18,470 nt of DNA, taken from assembly GCA_022562335.1 (NCBI GenBank), contig JADFPM010000018.1:1-18470 (forward strand), given 5' to 3'. This stretch comes from Chloroflexota bacterium. Lineage in GTDB: Bacteria; Chloroflexota; Dehalococcoidia; Lucifugimonadales; UBA3495. Both the position numbers and the translations under genes were made by a program. The notes under the pieces are model-generated. The model was not told the origin of the DNA and did not search any database. It saw only the letters and a list, made by a program, of their open reading frames with translations. Numbering within the stretch: the stretch's first letter is position 1; the number at the start of each line of letters is the position of its first letter. Of this stretch, positions 1 to 7,315 are shown in pieces.

Positions 1-75
1 GCCGGGATCGGCGGGGATCAGCCGGCGGATCCTCTCTCTTTTCGCTTCCAGTTCTTGGCTTGATTCGGTGGTCAT
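1..75 (-). CDS. 5' end of an unidentified minus-strand gene (cut by window edge)
   Basis: Reading leftward from an ATG at 75, the frame is open for all 25 codons to the window edge. The protein begins MTTESSQELEAKRERIRRLI and is rich in charged, helix-forming residues. The start is supported by a strong ribosome-binding site, TAAGGAG (minus strand, 84-90), 8 nt upstream. It has the same orientation as the hydantoinase and MFS genes and lies downstream of them, but a gap of about 130 bp full of repeats separates them, so shared transcription is uncertain. There is too little protein to assign a family. Confidence 0.7.
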   Translation of the reverse strand, partial: MTTESSQELEAKRERIRRLIPADPG

Positions 76-83
76 GGGTCTTG

Positions 84-90
84 CTCCTTA
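84..90 (-). promoter_or_regulatory. Ribosome-binding site of the left-edge gene
   Basis: TAAGGAG on the minus strand, 8 nt before the ATG at 75. It is the main evidence that the short open frame at the left edge is a real gene start. Confidence 0.65.
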
Positions 91-107
91 GGGGGTTACC
101 CTCACAC

Positions 108-143
108 CGGCCTTCGGCCGCCCCTCTCCCTAACGGAGAGGGG
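108..143. repeat. Two adjacent perfect hairpins, REP-like
   Basis: Two inverted repeats sit back to back. The first is CGGCC-TTC-GGCCG at 108-120. The second is a 9-bp stem, CCCCTCTCC at 121-129, a CTAAC loop, and GGAGAGGGG at 135-143. No T-run follows on either strand, so a classical intrinsic terminator is not supported. The arrangement between two codirectional genes, and its wording (CCCTCAC...CCCCTCTCCC), resemble dispersed intergenic palindromes seen in many bacterial genomes. It may still fold in the 3' end of the hydantoinase transcript. Confidence 0.6.
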
Positions 144-146
144 ACG

Positions 147-192
147 AGTGTTACCTATGTTCCCGGTTTAAGTGTTAACAGTCTCCCGGTTT
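147..192. repeat. Imperfect tandem repeat of a ~23-bp unit
   Basis: AGTGTTA (147-153), 7 nt, TCCCGGTTT (161-169) is followed at once by AGTGTTA (171-177), 6 nt, TCCCGGTTT (184-192). The conserved blocks are identical and the spacers differ. This looks like two copies of a protein-binding unit or a remnant insertion-sequence end, where transposases often bind tandem sites. No transposase gene is present in the window, so that origin is an inference. Confidence 0.55.
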
Positions 193-208
193 GTACCACC
201 CCCGGCCC

Positions 209-1633
209 CTAACAGACCGGCTTGTTGGCCACCGCCGGGTCTACCTTGCGCCGCAGGAACTGGCCGCCGCCAAGGGTGGCTTTTAGCTCTCCGTCTTCCA
301 CCGCCACCGCCCCGCGAAGGATGGTCATCACCGGCCAACCTTCTATCTCGAAATCCTCCCAGATGCTGTAGTCGGTGATGTGGAAGTCGCCCATGGCCAA
401 CCGTTTCTTGATGCTGGGGTCGATGAGGATGATGTCGGCGTCGCTGCCGGGGGCGATGACGCCTTTGCGGGGATAGAGACCCATGATCTTGGCGGCGTTG
501 GCCGAGGTCACGTCAACGAACCGCTGCAGCGACATGCCCCGTTTGGACACCCCTTCGCTGAACGTGATGCCCACCCTGGTCTCGGCGCCGTTGTGCCCGC
601 CGGTCACGTCGGATATGGTGCGGCCGGAGATTTTCATTTCCCATGAGGTGCAATACTCGTCGGTGGCCATGGTGCTCAGGCCCCCGTTGACGATGCCGTT
701 CCACAAGGCCTGCCGGTCCTCCTCCGATTTCAACGACGGATAGGTGTGATACTTCATGCCGTTCTCTTCCTTATAGTTATCGGCGTTGAAGCAACAGTAG
801 TTGTGCAGGGTCTCGCCGTACACCGGCATCCCCTTGGCCCGGGATTCCTGTATCGCCGCCAGCCCCTGCATGGCGCTGACGTGGACGAAATACACCGGGG
901 AGCCGGTCCACTCGGACACCTTCAAAACCCGCCTGAAGGAAACATCCTCGGACTCGTTGCTGTGGACCAGGTGCATGTTCCACCACTCGGTGCGCTCCTC
1001 GGCGGCCAGCTTTCGATACATATGCTGGACCATATCGTCGTCTTCCGAGTGGACCAGCAACATGGCGCTATGGCGCTGGATCTGCTCCATCAGGTCGTGA
1101 AGGTGGCCCATACCCACCATCCGCGGTTCTCCCGTCATGGACGGCGGCCGGATGTTGGTGGTGAAAATCTTTACGGTGGCGAATCCGTCTTCGATGTGCT
1201 CGTGGAGCTGCCCCAAGATCTCGGAAGGTATCTCGCCCAGCAGCATCAGGTGGTGGGAGTAATCGGCGTATGAGTTGCCCCGCCAAACGTTTGTCCGCTC
1301 CTGGACCGCCTGGTTGATGTCGATGCCCGGCCACTGGATGGCGAAGTCCAGCAGGGTGGTGGTGCCGCCAAAAAGGGCCGCCCGGCTGACCTGGTCCGGC
1401 GGAGCGGTGGTATTATTCCCCGGGCCCATGATGGGCGCCGCTATGTGGGCGTGGGGCTCGATGCCGCCGGGGGCGACTATCTTTCCGGTGGCGTCGATGA
1501 TCCGCCCGGCTTCTTCGGTGATCGAGTTGGCCGCGGCTATCGACACGATCTTTTCTCCCTGGATCCCCACGTCCCAGTCGCCCACGCCCCAGGTGGTGAC
1601 AACCTGTCCGCCACGGATGATCAGGTCCAGCAT
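209..1633 (-). CDS. Hydantoinase/dihydropyrimidinase-family amidohydrolase
   Basis: A complete 474-residue protein, normal length for cyclic amidases that hydrolyse hydantoins or dihydropyrimidines with a binuclear metal centre in the cytoplasm. The metal ligands are in place: the HxH pair H61/H63 (EPHAHIA), the lysine expected to be carboxylated, K155 (ATVKIF), H195 (LLVHSE), H251 (FVHVSA) and D325 (ATDEYC). C-terminal family signatures include GLYPRKGVIAPGSDADIILI (385-404). The start is fixed by GGGAGG (minus strand, 1641-1646), 7 nt upstream. Two substrate-contact positions differ from classical D-hydantoinase by my alignment: Tyr five residues after the lysine is N160, and the Ser of the SPPLR-type loop is Y298, while N348 is kept. 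Hydrolase activity is likely, but the substrate is not predictable; an allantoinase-like or other cyclic-imide role is possible. It lies 29 bp after the MFS gene, a probable operon. Confidence 0.88.
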   Translation of the reverse strand: MLDLIIRGGQVVTTWGVGDWDVGIQGEKIVSIAAANSITEEAGRIIDATGKIVAPGGIEPHAHIAAPIMGPGNNTTAPPDQVSRAALFGGTTTLLDFAIQWPGIDINQAVQERTNVWRGNSYADYSHHLMLLGEIPSEILGQLHEHIEDGFATVKIFTTNIRPPSMTGEPRMVGMGHLHDLMEQIQRHSAMLLVHSEDDDMVQHMYRKLAAEERTEWWNMHLVHSNESEDVSFRRVLKVSEWTGSPVYFVHVSAMQGLAAIQESRAKGMPVYGETLHNYCCFNADNYKEENGMKYHTYPSLKSEEDRQALWNGIVNGGLSTMATDEYCTSWEMKISGRTISDVTGGHNGAETRVGITFSEGVSKRGMSLQRFVDVTSANAAKIMGLYPRKGVIAPGSDADIILIDPSIKKRLAMGDFHITDYSIWEDFEIEGWPVMTILRGAVAVEDGELKATLGGGQFLRRKVDPAVANKPVC

Positions 1634-1640
1634 TTCCGGG

Positions 1641-1646
1641 CCTCCC
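1641..1646 (-). promoter_or_regulatory. Ribosome-binding site of the hydantoinase gene
   Basis: GGGAGG on the minus strand, 7 nt from the ATG at 1633, within the 29-bp gap after the MFS stop codon. It supports this start and independent re-initiation on a shared transcript. Confidence 0.65.
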
Positions 1647-1662
1647 TTTTCGTTATTTTGAT

Positions 1663-3006
1663 TTAGGGTTTAACCGGGATTTCCCCCGGAATCACTCTGG
1701 CAACACCCTCAGATGGAAGGGCATCCTCCCAGTGGGGCAACAGTTCACGGGAAGTGGCGGGCAGCAAAAATATGGAGAGCACGCCCAGCATGCTCATCCC
1801 CAGCGAAAGCCCCATGGTGTAGTTGAAGTCTCCCGTTATGTCCCGGAGAATACCGCCCAACCAGGCCCCCGACGCCATCCCTATGCCGGCGCCCATCATC
1901 TGCCAGCCGTAGGTGGTGCCGATGGGGGCGTTGCCATAATATTGCCGGTTGATGATGGGAAAGGCCGTCATCTCGCCGCCGAATCCGATGCCGAAAAGGG
2001 CGGAGAAAATATAAAACATCCAGGCATCATGGGCGAAAAACAGGATCAATATGGGGGCTGTTTGCAGGAAAAAGCACGCGGCCATCACTCCCTTACTGCC
2101 GATGCGGTCGGCGATGACGGGCACGCCAAACCGGCTCAGGGTGCTGGTCACCGATAACACTATAAAGAGTCCCGCCGCCAAGACCGGCGAGACTCCCCGG
2201 TCTTCAGCCATGGCCACCAGAAAGATCAATATGATGGAATGTCCGGCGCATCCCCAATAATGAATGCCGATGAGGTTCCAAAAGGCGCTGGTGCGTTGGG
2301 CCTGGCGCAGGAAGACGCTGGACCGCACCCTGGCCACCTCGCCTTTCTGGGTGCTGCGTATGGGCTCGTTTTCTTCTGCTCCCAGGGGCTTGAGTCCCAA
2401 GTCGGCCGGCTCATTGTAGAAAAACCGGATGAGAAGCAGCAGTATCACGCCGCCGGCTATACCGGGCACCCAAAAGGCCGCCCGCAACCCCCAGGTCTGG
2501 ACGATCAAATAGATCAGCGGCACCGCTACCAAGGGACCCACGCCCTGGGAAGACTGCAGCAGACCCATCCCAAAGCCAAGATGCTTTTTAAACCAAAGGG
2601 TCACGGCTGTCACCAGGGGCACCTGGAAAATGCCCATGGCCAAACTGAGGATGACGCCAAAATAAAGGTAGAACTGCCACAGATGGTTCATGGTGCCGGT
2701 CAACACCATGCCCACGATGAACAGCACGGAACCCACAACCATGGTGAGCCGGACGCCGTACCGGTCGCCCATCCAACCGGCGGGGGGGCCGGCCAAGCCG
2801 GAAATCACCCATTGCAAAGCAAATCCGCCGCCGACGGCGCCGTAACTCCAGCCAAAGGTCCTCACCAACTCGGGGATCAGGATGGCCTGAGAGCTCCGGA
2901 ATGAGGAGGTGCTGAGGCGCATCAAGGATGCCACCGCAACGATCACCCAGGCGTAATGGACCTTATGGCCCGCGATGGTCAGGTCTTTAGGCGATGGATT
3001 TATCAC
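1663..3006 (-). CDS. Major facilitator superfamily transporter (monocarboxylate/oxalate-formate antiporter-like)
   Basis: A 447-residue integral membrane protein with about 12 hydrophobic segments in two halves, split by a hydrophilic loop at about 198-240. The loop-2 MFS signature GPPAGWMGDRYGVR lies at 73-86, with a degenerate repeat in the second half at 291-305 (SRFGVPVIADRIGSK). WFKKHLGFGMGLLQSSQGVG (138-157) matches the WF..R.G.A.G....G.G pattern of the monocarboxylate and oxalate/formate porter groups, which carry small organic acids. The start is GTG at 3006, supported by GGAG (3015-3018) 8 nt upstream; the first residues INPSPKDLTIAGHKVHYAW run straight into helix 1. It is the first gene of a minus-strand pair with the hydantoinase, so its cargo is plausibly that enzyme's substrate or product. 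The exact substrate is unknown. Confidence 0.85.
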   Translation of the reverse strand: MINPSPKDLTIAGHKVHYAWVIVAVASLMRLSTSSFRSSQAILIPELVRTFGWSYGAVGGGFALQWVISGLAGPPAGWMGDRYGVRLTMVVGSVLFIVGMVLTGTMNHLWQFYLYFGVILSLAMGIFQVPLVTAVTLWFKKHLGFGMGLLQSSQGVGPLVAVPLIYLIVQTWGLRAAFWVPGIAGGVILLLLIRFFYNEPADLGLKPLGAEENEPIRSTQKGEVARVRSSVFLRQAQRTSAFWNLIGIHYWGCAGHSIILIFLVAMAEDRGVSPVLAAGLFIVLSVTSTLSRFGVPVIADRIGSKGVMAACFFLQTAPILILFFAHDAWMFYIFSALFGIGFGGEMTAFPIINRQYYGNAPIGTTYGWQMMGAGIGMASGAWLGGILRDITGDFNYTMGLSLGMSMLGVLSIFLLPATSRELLPHWEDALPSEGVARVIPGEIPVKP

Positions 3007-3359
3007 AGCTAGTTCTCCAAATCAAATGCCATGCGTCACCTGTTCGGACACGTTGAAAACATCGGTGGCGAATTTTACCGGGAGCGGCCTTGCCGGTTGC
3101 GTTGGGCCCCAGAGGAACCGGGCGCCAGGTGGGCCAGCACCCGAACGTGTGCTCATCGGGGCCGGGCGGACGGAGGTCAAAGTTGACGCTGGCATATCAA
3201 TGTCTGAAATAATACCACGGTAATAGTATGCGAACCTACCCGAACCCGGCCACGGACTCAAACCCGGCCGCTGGAGGCCATGGCTTTTATTGGATTTGCC
3301 GCGGGATATCGGATTCATGGGTCAAAACGGTTGATATTAAGAAAAATGGGGCAAAACTC
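3007..3359. other. Intergenic region between divergent MFS and rpoB genes
   Basis: About 350 bp without a convincing gene. A 98-codon open frame on the minus strand (3022-3318) has no ribosome-binding site, no recognisable protein character and unlikely composition. A promoter for the MFS operon must lie here on the minus strand, but I found only isolated -10-like boxes (for example TATTAT at 3209-3214) with no matching -35. The rightmost part is AT-rich and leads into the rpoB promoter. Confidence 0.5.
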
Positions 3360-3387
3360 TTGACACCCCGCATGAACCCTATATAAT
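3360..3387 (+). promoter_or_regulatory. Consensus sigma-70-type promoter of rpoB-rpoC-pyrD
   Basis: TTGACA (3360-3365), a 16-bp spacer and TATAAT (3382-3387), both boxes identical to the housekeeping consensus. Transcription would start near 3394, leaving a 5' leader of about 145 nt before rpoB. The position is what is expected for the main promoter of the RNA polymerase operon. No extended -10 TG is present. Confidence 0.8.
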
Positions 3388-3524
3388 GGTCTGTTACCGG
3401 TATATGCCTCAGACGTGGACTGCTGTCAACTTTTTGCCCGTATCCAACCCAGTATACCTCTTTGCCTTCTGTTTTCCATGCGTCCCTGCCCTAGGGATCA
3501 GCATGCCCCGGCGTAACACACTTT

Positions 3525-3530
3525 AAGGAG
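3525..3530 (+). promoter_or_regulatory. Ribosome-binding site of rpoB
   Basis: AAGGAG, 8 nt before the ATG at 3539; it sets the rpoB start. A possible 7-residue upstream frame (ATG at 3503) ends with a TAA at 3524-3526 that overlaps this site. Confidence 0.75.
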
Positions 3531-3538
3531 ATCCGGAT

Positions 3539-6500
3539 ATGGCTTTGTCTCCCGTTCGGGGCGCATTGCGTGCGCCCCTGCCCGAAGCTCGCACCTACGC
3601 CCGTATTCCATCGGTGGTGGAGATACCCAACCTTATACAAAGCCAACTCCAGTCCTACGAATGGTTCTCCACCGAAGGACTGCAGGAAGTCTATAAGGAA
3701 ATCTCGCCCATAGCCGATTACACGGGCAAGAAATACGAACTGCACTTTTTGGATCACTATTTCCGCGACCCTAAATACCTGCCCCAAGAATGCAAGGAGC
3801 GGGAGATAACCTTCGCCCAGCCCCTGTATGTAAAGACCCAGCTGGTGATGAAGGAAACCGGCGAGATCAAGGAACAGGAGATCTTCATGGGGGACATTCC
3901 CATGATGACTCCCAATGGCACCTTTATCATAAATGGCGCGGAGCGCGTGGTGGTCAGCCAGTTGGTGCGCTCTCCCGGCATTTACTTCGTATACGAGAAG
4001 AACGCCGTATCGGCCCGCAATCTGTGCTTTGCCAAGCTGATCCCTTCCCGGGGCGCTTGGCTGGAATTCGAGACCAGCAACAAGGACATCCTGTCGGTTA
4101 AGGTCGACCGCAAGCGTAAGGTTTCCGCCTCCACGTTCCTGCGGGCGTTGGGTGTCGCCTACGACGAAGACATATCGGCTCTGTTTGCCGACGTAGACAC
4201 CGACGAACACCACAAATACATGCAGTCCACCCTGGACCGGGACCCGGTCATGGACCCCAAGGACTACAACTTCCGCAAGGACGACCTGCTCTCCCTATGG
4301 GAGTGGCTGCACCCCGAGGACGAGTACGACCAAGAGGCGGCCCAGCGTATCGCCGCCGCCCAGATCGAGTTTTACCGGCGTTTGAGGCCCGGCGAACCTC
4401 CCAGTCTGGAAAACTCCCGCAACCTGCTGCGCAACCTGTTTTTCGGCCCGCGGCGGTATGACCTGGGCCGGGTGGGCCGGTATAAGCTCAACCGGCGCCT
4501 GGGGCAGACAATCAATGAAGGACTGATGACCCTGTCTCTGGAGGACGTGGTGGCCGTGATACGCACCATGATCCGCATCAATCAGGGAGATGGCCGTCCC
4601 GACGACATCGACCACTTGGGCAACCGGCGGGTCCGGGCCGTGGGCGAGCTGGTGCAGAACCAGGTGCGAGTCGGCCTGCTGCGCATGGAGCGGATGGTCA
4701 AGGAAAAAATGACGCTGGTGGACCCGGAAGTGGCGGCGCCCCAGGGGCTGGTGAACATCCGCCCGGTGGTGGCTTCGGTCCGCGAGTTCTTTGGCGGGTC
4801 CCAACTATCCCAATTCATGGACCAGACCAACCCTCTGGCGGAATTGACCCACAAACGAAGGCTTTCCGCCCTGGGCCCCGGAGGGCTTTCCCGGGAACGG
4901 GCGGGGTTCGACGTCCGCGACGTCCACTTCTCCCACTACGGACGGATCTGCCCCATAGAAACGCCCGAAGGCCCCAACATCGGCCTGTTAAGTTCCCTGG
5001 CCTCCTACGCCAGGATCAATGCCTATGGGTTCATTGAATCGCCATACCGCAGGGTGCTCAAATCTTTGCCCCACGATTCACCCGACCTTAAAGGCCGGAC
5101 CGTCACTCAAGACGTGAGAGACGAAGAAGGCAAGGCCATCATCACCAGGGGCAAGGCGATTCCGCCCAACCGGCTGGCCCCCCTGCGGAACCTGCCCAAG
5201 GATACTGAAATCCACGTCAAGCCGTTCGTCGCAACGGGTGACGACGCGGTGATCTACCTGTCGGCCGACCAAGAAGAGACCTTTCATGTGGCCCAGGCCA
5301 ACTCGTTGCTGGACGACCTGAACCAGTTCACCCAGGACCGGGTGGAGATTCGGGTGGGCGAGACATACATCCAGGAATCGCCGGATACGGTGGACCTGAT
5401 GGACGTGTCGCCCATGCAGATCATGAGTATCTCAGCGGCGTTGATCCCCTTCTTGGAGCACGACGATGCCAACCGGGCCCTGATGGGGTCCAACATGCAA
5501 CGTCAGGCCGTGCCTTTGTTGCGGCCCCAAGCTCCGCTGGTGGGCACCGGGATAGAAGGACGGGTCGCCCGAGACAGCGGCCAGGTCGTGATGGCCAGCG
5601 TCGAGGGCACCGTGACTTCCGTGACCGGACGGGAGGTGGTGGTCACCGACCATGAAGGGACCGAGCACGTCCATACCTTGATCAAATTCGCCAGAACCAA
5701 CCAGGGCACTTGCTTCGACCAGCGAGCCACCGTTTCCAAAGGAGACCTGGTGAACGTCGGCAGCGTCCTGGCAGACAGCTCTTCGACCGACCATGGAGAG
5801 CTAGCCCTAGGCCAAAACGTCACGGTGGCGTTCATGTCCTGGGAGGGCTACAACTATGAGGATGCCATCATCCTGAGCGAACGCCTGGTAAAGGATGACT
5901 GTTACACGTCAACCCATATCGAAAAGCATGAAATGGAGGCCCGGGAGACCAAACTGGGCCCCGAAGAGATCACCAGGGACATCCCCAACGTGGGAGAAGG
6001 CAGTCTGCGGGACCTGGACGAGCGCGGCATCATAAGGGTGGGCGCCGACGTGGGTCCTGGGGATATCCTGGTGGGAAAGGTCACCCCAAAGGGCGAAACA
6101 GAGCTGACGGCAGAGGAGAAACTGCTCCGCGCAATCTTCGGAGAAAAATCCCGGGACGTTAAAGACACCTCCCTCAGGGTTCCCCACGGCGAACGGGGAA
6201 AGGTCATCGACGTCCGCGTGCTCAACCGGGCCAACCGGGACGATCTGTCCCCAGGGGTAAACGAGGCCGTCCGCGTGTGGATAGCCCAGACCCGCAAGAT
6301 ATCAGTTGGAGACAAAATGGCCGGCCGCCATGGCAATAAGGGCGTCGTGGCCCGGATCCTGCCGGAAGAGGACCTTCCCTACATGGCCGACGGGACTCCC
6401 GTGGATATCATCCTGAACCCCATCGGCGTACCTTCCAGGATGAACCTGGGACAGGTATTGGAAACCCATCTGGGCTGGGCGGCCAAGAATTTGAACTTCA

Positions 6501-7315
6501 GGGCATACACACCGGTATTCGACGGCGCCAGCGACGATTCCGTGGAAGACGCCCTGGCCAGGGTTTGGTTCACCCAGCAAGCCGGCGCGTTAACCACCAA
6601 CCCGGTGGACGGTTCAACCCAGCAAGATTTCGGCAAGGTCATGACCTGGCTATCGGACCGGGGTTACGACGGTGATTTGTTGTTCGACAACGATTTCCAA
6701 GGAGAGGCACAGACCGCCTGTCTGAGGATGTGGCTCAAGGAAGAGGCCGAAATAGACACCGATGGCATGGACCCCCAAGAGTTGCACAAGGTGGCGATTG
6801 AAATTCATCAGAAAGGCCACCTATCGCCTCCCACCTTCGGTAAGTTCCAATTGTTTGACGGGCGGACCGGTGAACCATTCGACCAGCCGATCACCGTTGG
6901 GAGCATCTACATCCTCAAGCTGATCCACCTGGTAGAGGACAAGATCCACGCCCGTTCCACCGGTCCCTATTCCATGATCACTCAACAGCCGCTGGGAGGC
7001 AAAGCCCAGTTTGGCGGGCAGCGGTTCGGCGAGATGGAAGTGTGGGCCCTGGAGGCCTACAGCGCCGCTTACAACCTTCAAGAGGTGCTTACGGTCAAGT
7101 CCGATGATGTGGCGGGCCGGGTCAAAACCTACGAGGCAATCGTCAAGGGCGAGGCGATCGCCCAACCCGGAGTGCCAGAGTCCTTTAACGTGCTTTTGAA
7201 AGAACTACAAAGCCTCGGACTGTCGGTGGAGCTTCTCAACGAAGACGTGCGTCCTTCGTTGAGCCAGGGCATAGCCGACGATTCCGATCTATACCAACCA
7301 TTGGAGGCCGATTAA
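3539..7315 (+). CDS. rpoB: DNA-directed RNA polymerase subunit beta
   Basis: A complete 1258-residue beta subunit of RNA polymerase, normal length for the family. The beta1/protrusion region opens with SVVEIPNLIQSQLQSYEWF (25-43). The rifampicin-binding segment is conserved at 419-447 (GGSQLSQFMDQT through ALGPG); the positions equivalent to E. coli D516, H526 and S531 are D428, H438 and S443, all wild type. This is followed by HYGRICPIETPEGPNIGL (466-483). Further downstream are the beta signatures FMSWEGYNYEDAI, GDKMAGRHGNKGVV and the C-terminal clamp-anchoring region ending KFQLFDGRTGEPFDQPITVG through GGKAQFGGQRFGEMEVWALE. The start is set by AAGGAG 8 nt upstream and by conserved N-terminal residues soon after. 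Its TAA overlaps the rpoC ATG by one base, so the two subunits are probably translationally coupled. The usual upstream rplJ-rplL pair is absent; a divergent MFS gene sits there instead. Confidence 0.98.
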   Translation: MALSPVRGALRAPLPEARTYARIPSVVEIPNLIQSQLQSYEWFSTEGLQEVYKEISPIADYTGKKYELHFLDHYFRDPKYLPQECKEREITFAQPLYVKTQLVMKETGEIKEQEIFMGDIPMMTPNGTFIINGAERVVVSQLVRSPGIYFVYEKNAVSARNLCFAKLIPSRGAWLEFETSNKDILSVKVDRKRKVSASTFLRALGVAYDEDISALFADVDTDEHHKYMQSTLDRDPVMDPKDYNFRKDDLLSLWEWLHPEDEYDQEAAQRIAAAQIEFYRRLRPGEPPSLENSRNLLRNLFFGPRRYDLGRVGRYKLNRRLGQTINEGLMTLSLEDVVAVIRTMIRINQGDGRPDDIDHLGNRRVRAVGELVQNQVRVGLLRMERMVKEKMTLVDPEVAAPQGLVNIRPVVASVREFFGGSQLSQFMDQTNPLAELTHKRRLSALGPGGLSRERAGFDVRDVHFSHYGRICPIETPEGPNIGLLSSLASYARINAYGFIESPYRRVLKSLPHDSPDLKGRTVTQDVRDEEGKAIITRGKAIPPNRLAPLRNLPKDTEIHVKPFVATGDDAVIYLSADQEETFHVAQANSLLDDLNQFTQDRVEIRVGETYIQESPDTVDLMDVSPMQIMSISAALIPFLEHDDANRALMGSNMQRQAVPLLRPQAPLVGTGIEGRVARDSGQVVMASVEGTVTSVTGREVVVTDHEGTEHVHTLIKFARTNQGTCFDQRATVSKGDLVNVGSVLADSSSTDHGELALGQNVTVAFMSWEGYNYEDAIILSERLVKDDCYTSTHIEKHEMEARETKLGPEEITRDIPNVGEGSLRDLDERGIIRVGADVGPGDILVGKVTPKGETELTAEEKLLRAIFGEKSRDVKDTSLRVPHGERGKVIDVRVLNRANRDDLSPGVNEAVRVWIAQTRKISVGDKMAGRHGNKGVVARILPEEDLPYMADGTPVDIILNPIGVPSRMNLGQVLETHLGWAAKNLNFRAYTPVFDGASDDSVEDALARVWFTQQAGALTTNPVDGSTQQDFGKVMTWLSDRGYDGDLLFDNDFQGEAQTACLRMWLKEEAEIDTDGMDPQELHKVAIEIHQKGHLSPPTFGKFQLFDGRTGEPFDQPITVGSIYILKLIHLVEDKIHARSTGPYSMITQQPLGGKAQFGGQRFGEMEVWALEAYSAAYNLQEVLTVKSDDVAGRVKTYEAIVKGEAIAQPGVPESFNVLLKELQSLGLSVELLNEDVRPSLSQGIADDSDLYQPLEAD
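7303..7307 (+). promoter_or_regulatory. Ribosome-binding site of rpoC inside rpoB
   Basis: GGAGG within the last codons of rpoB, 7 nt before the ATG at 7315. It favours this ATG over the in-frame ATG at 7324. Confidence 0.65.

Noticed and set aside
121..143. CCCCTCTCC hairpin as terminator of the hydantoinase gene
   Set aside because: There is no T-run on the minus strand after the stem; another hairpin of CGGCC type follows instead.
2239..2904. A 221-codon plus-strand frame opposite the MFS gene
   Set aside because: It is rich in His, Gly and Gln with no domain, and is the mirror of a clear transmembrane protein. It is a shadow frame.
3022..3318. A 98-codon minus-strand frame in the MFS-rpoB gap
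   Set aside because: It has no ribosome-binding site, Pro/Arg/Gly-rich composition without a domain, and ends just upstream of the MFS gene. It is likely chance.
3491..4213. A 240-codon minus-strand frame covering the start of rpoB and its leader
   Set aside because: It overlaps the rpoB start, has no ribosome-binding site of note, and no recognisable protein.
4700..4990. Possible rifampicin-resistance changes in rpoB
   Set aside because: The residues equivalent to D516, H526 and S531 are wild type. One difference (T430 where E. coli has N518) is probably natural variation.
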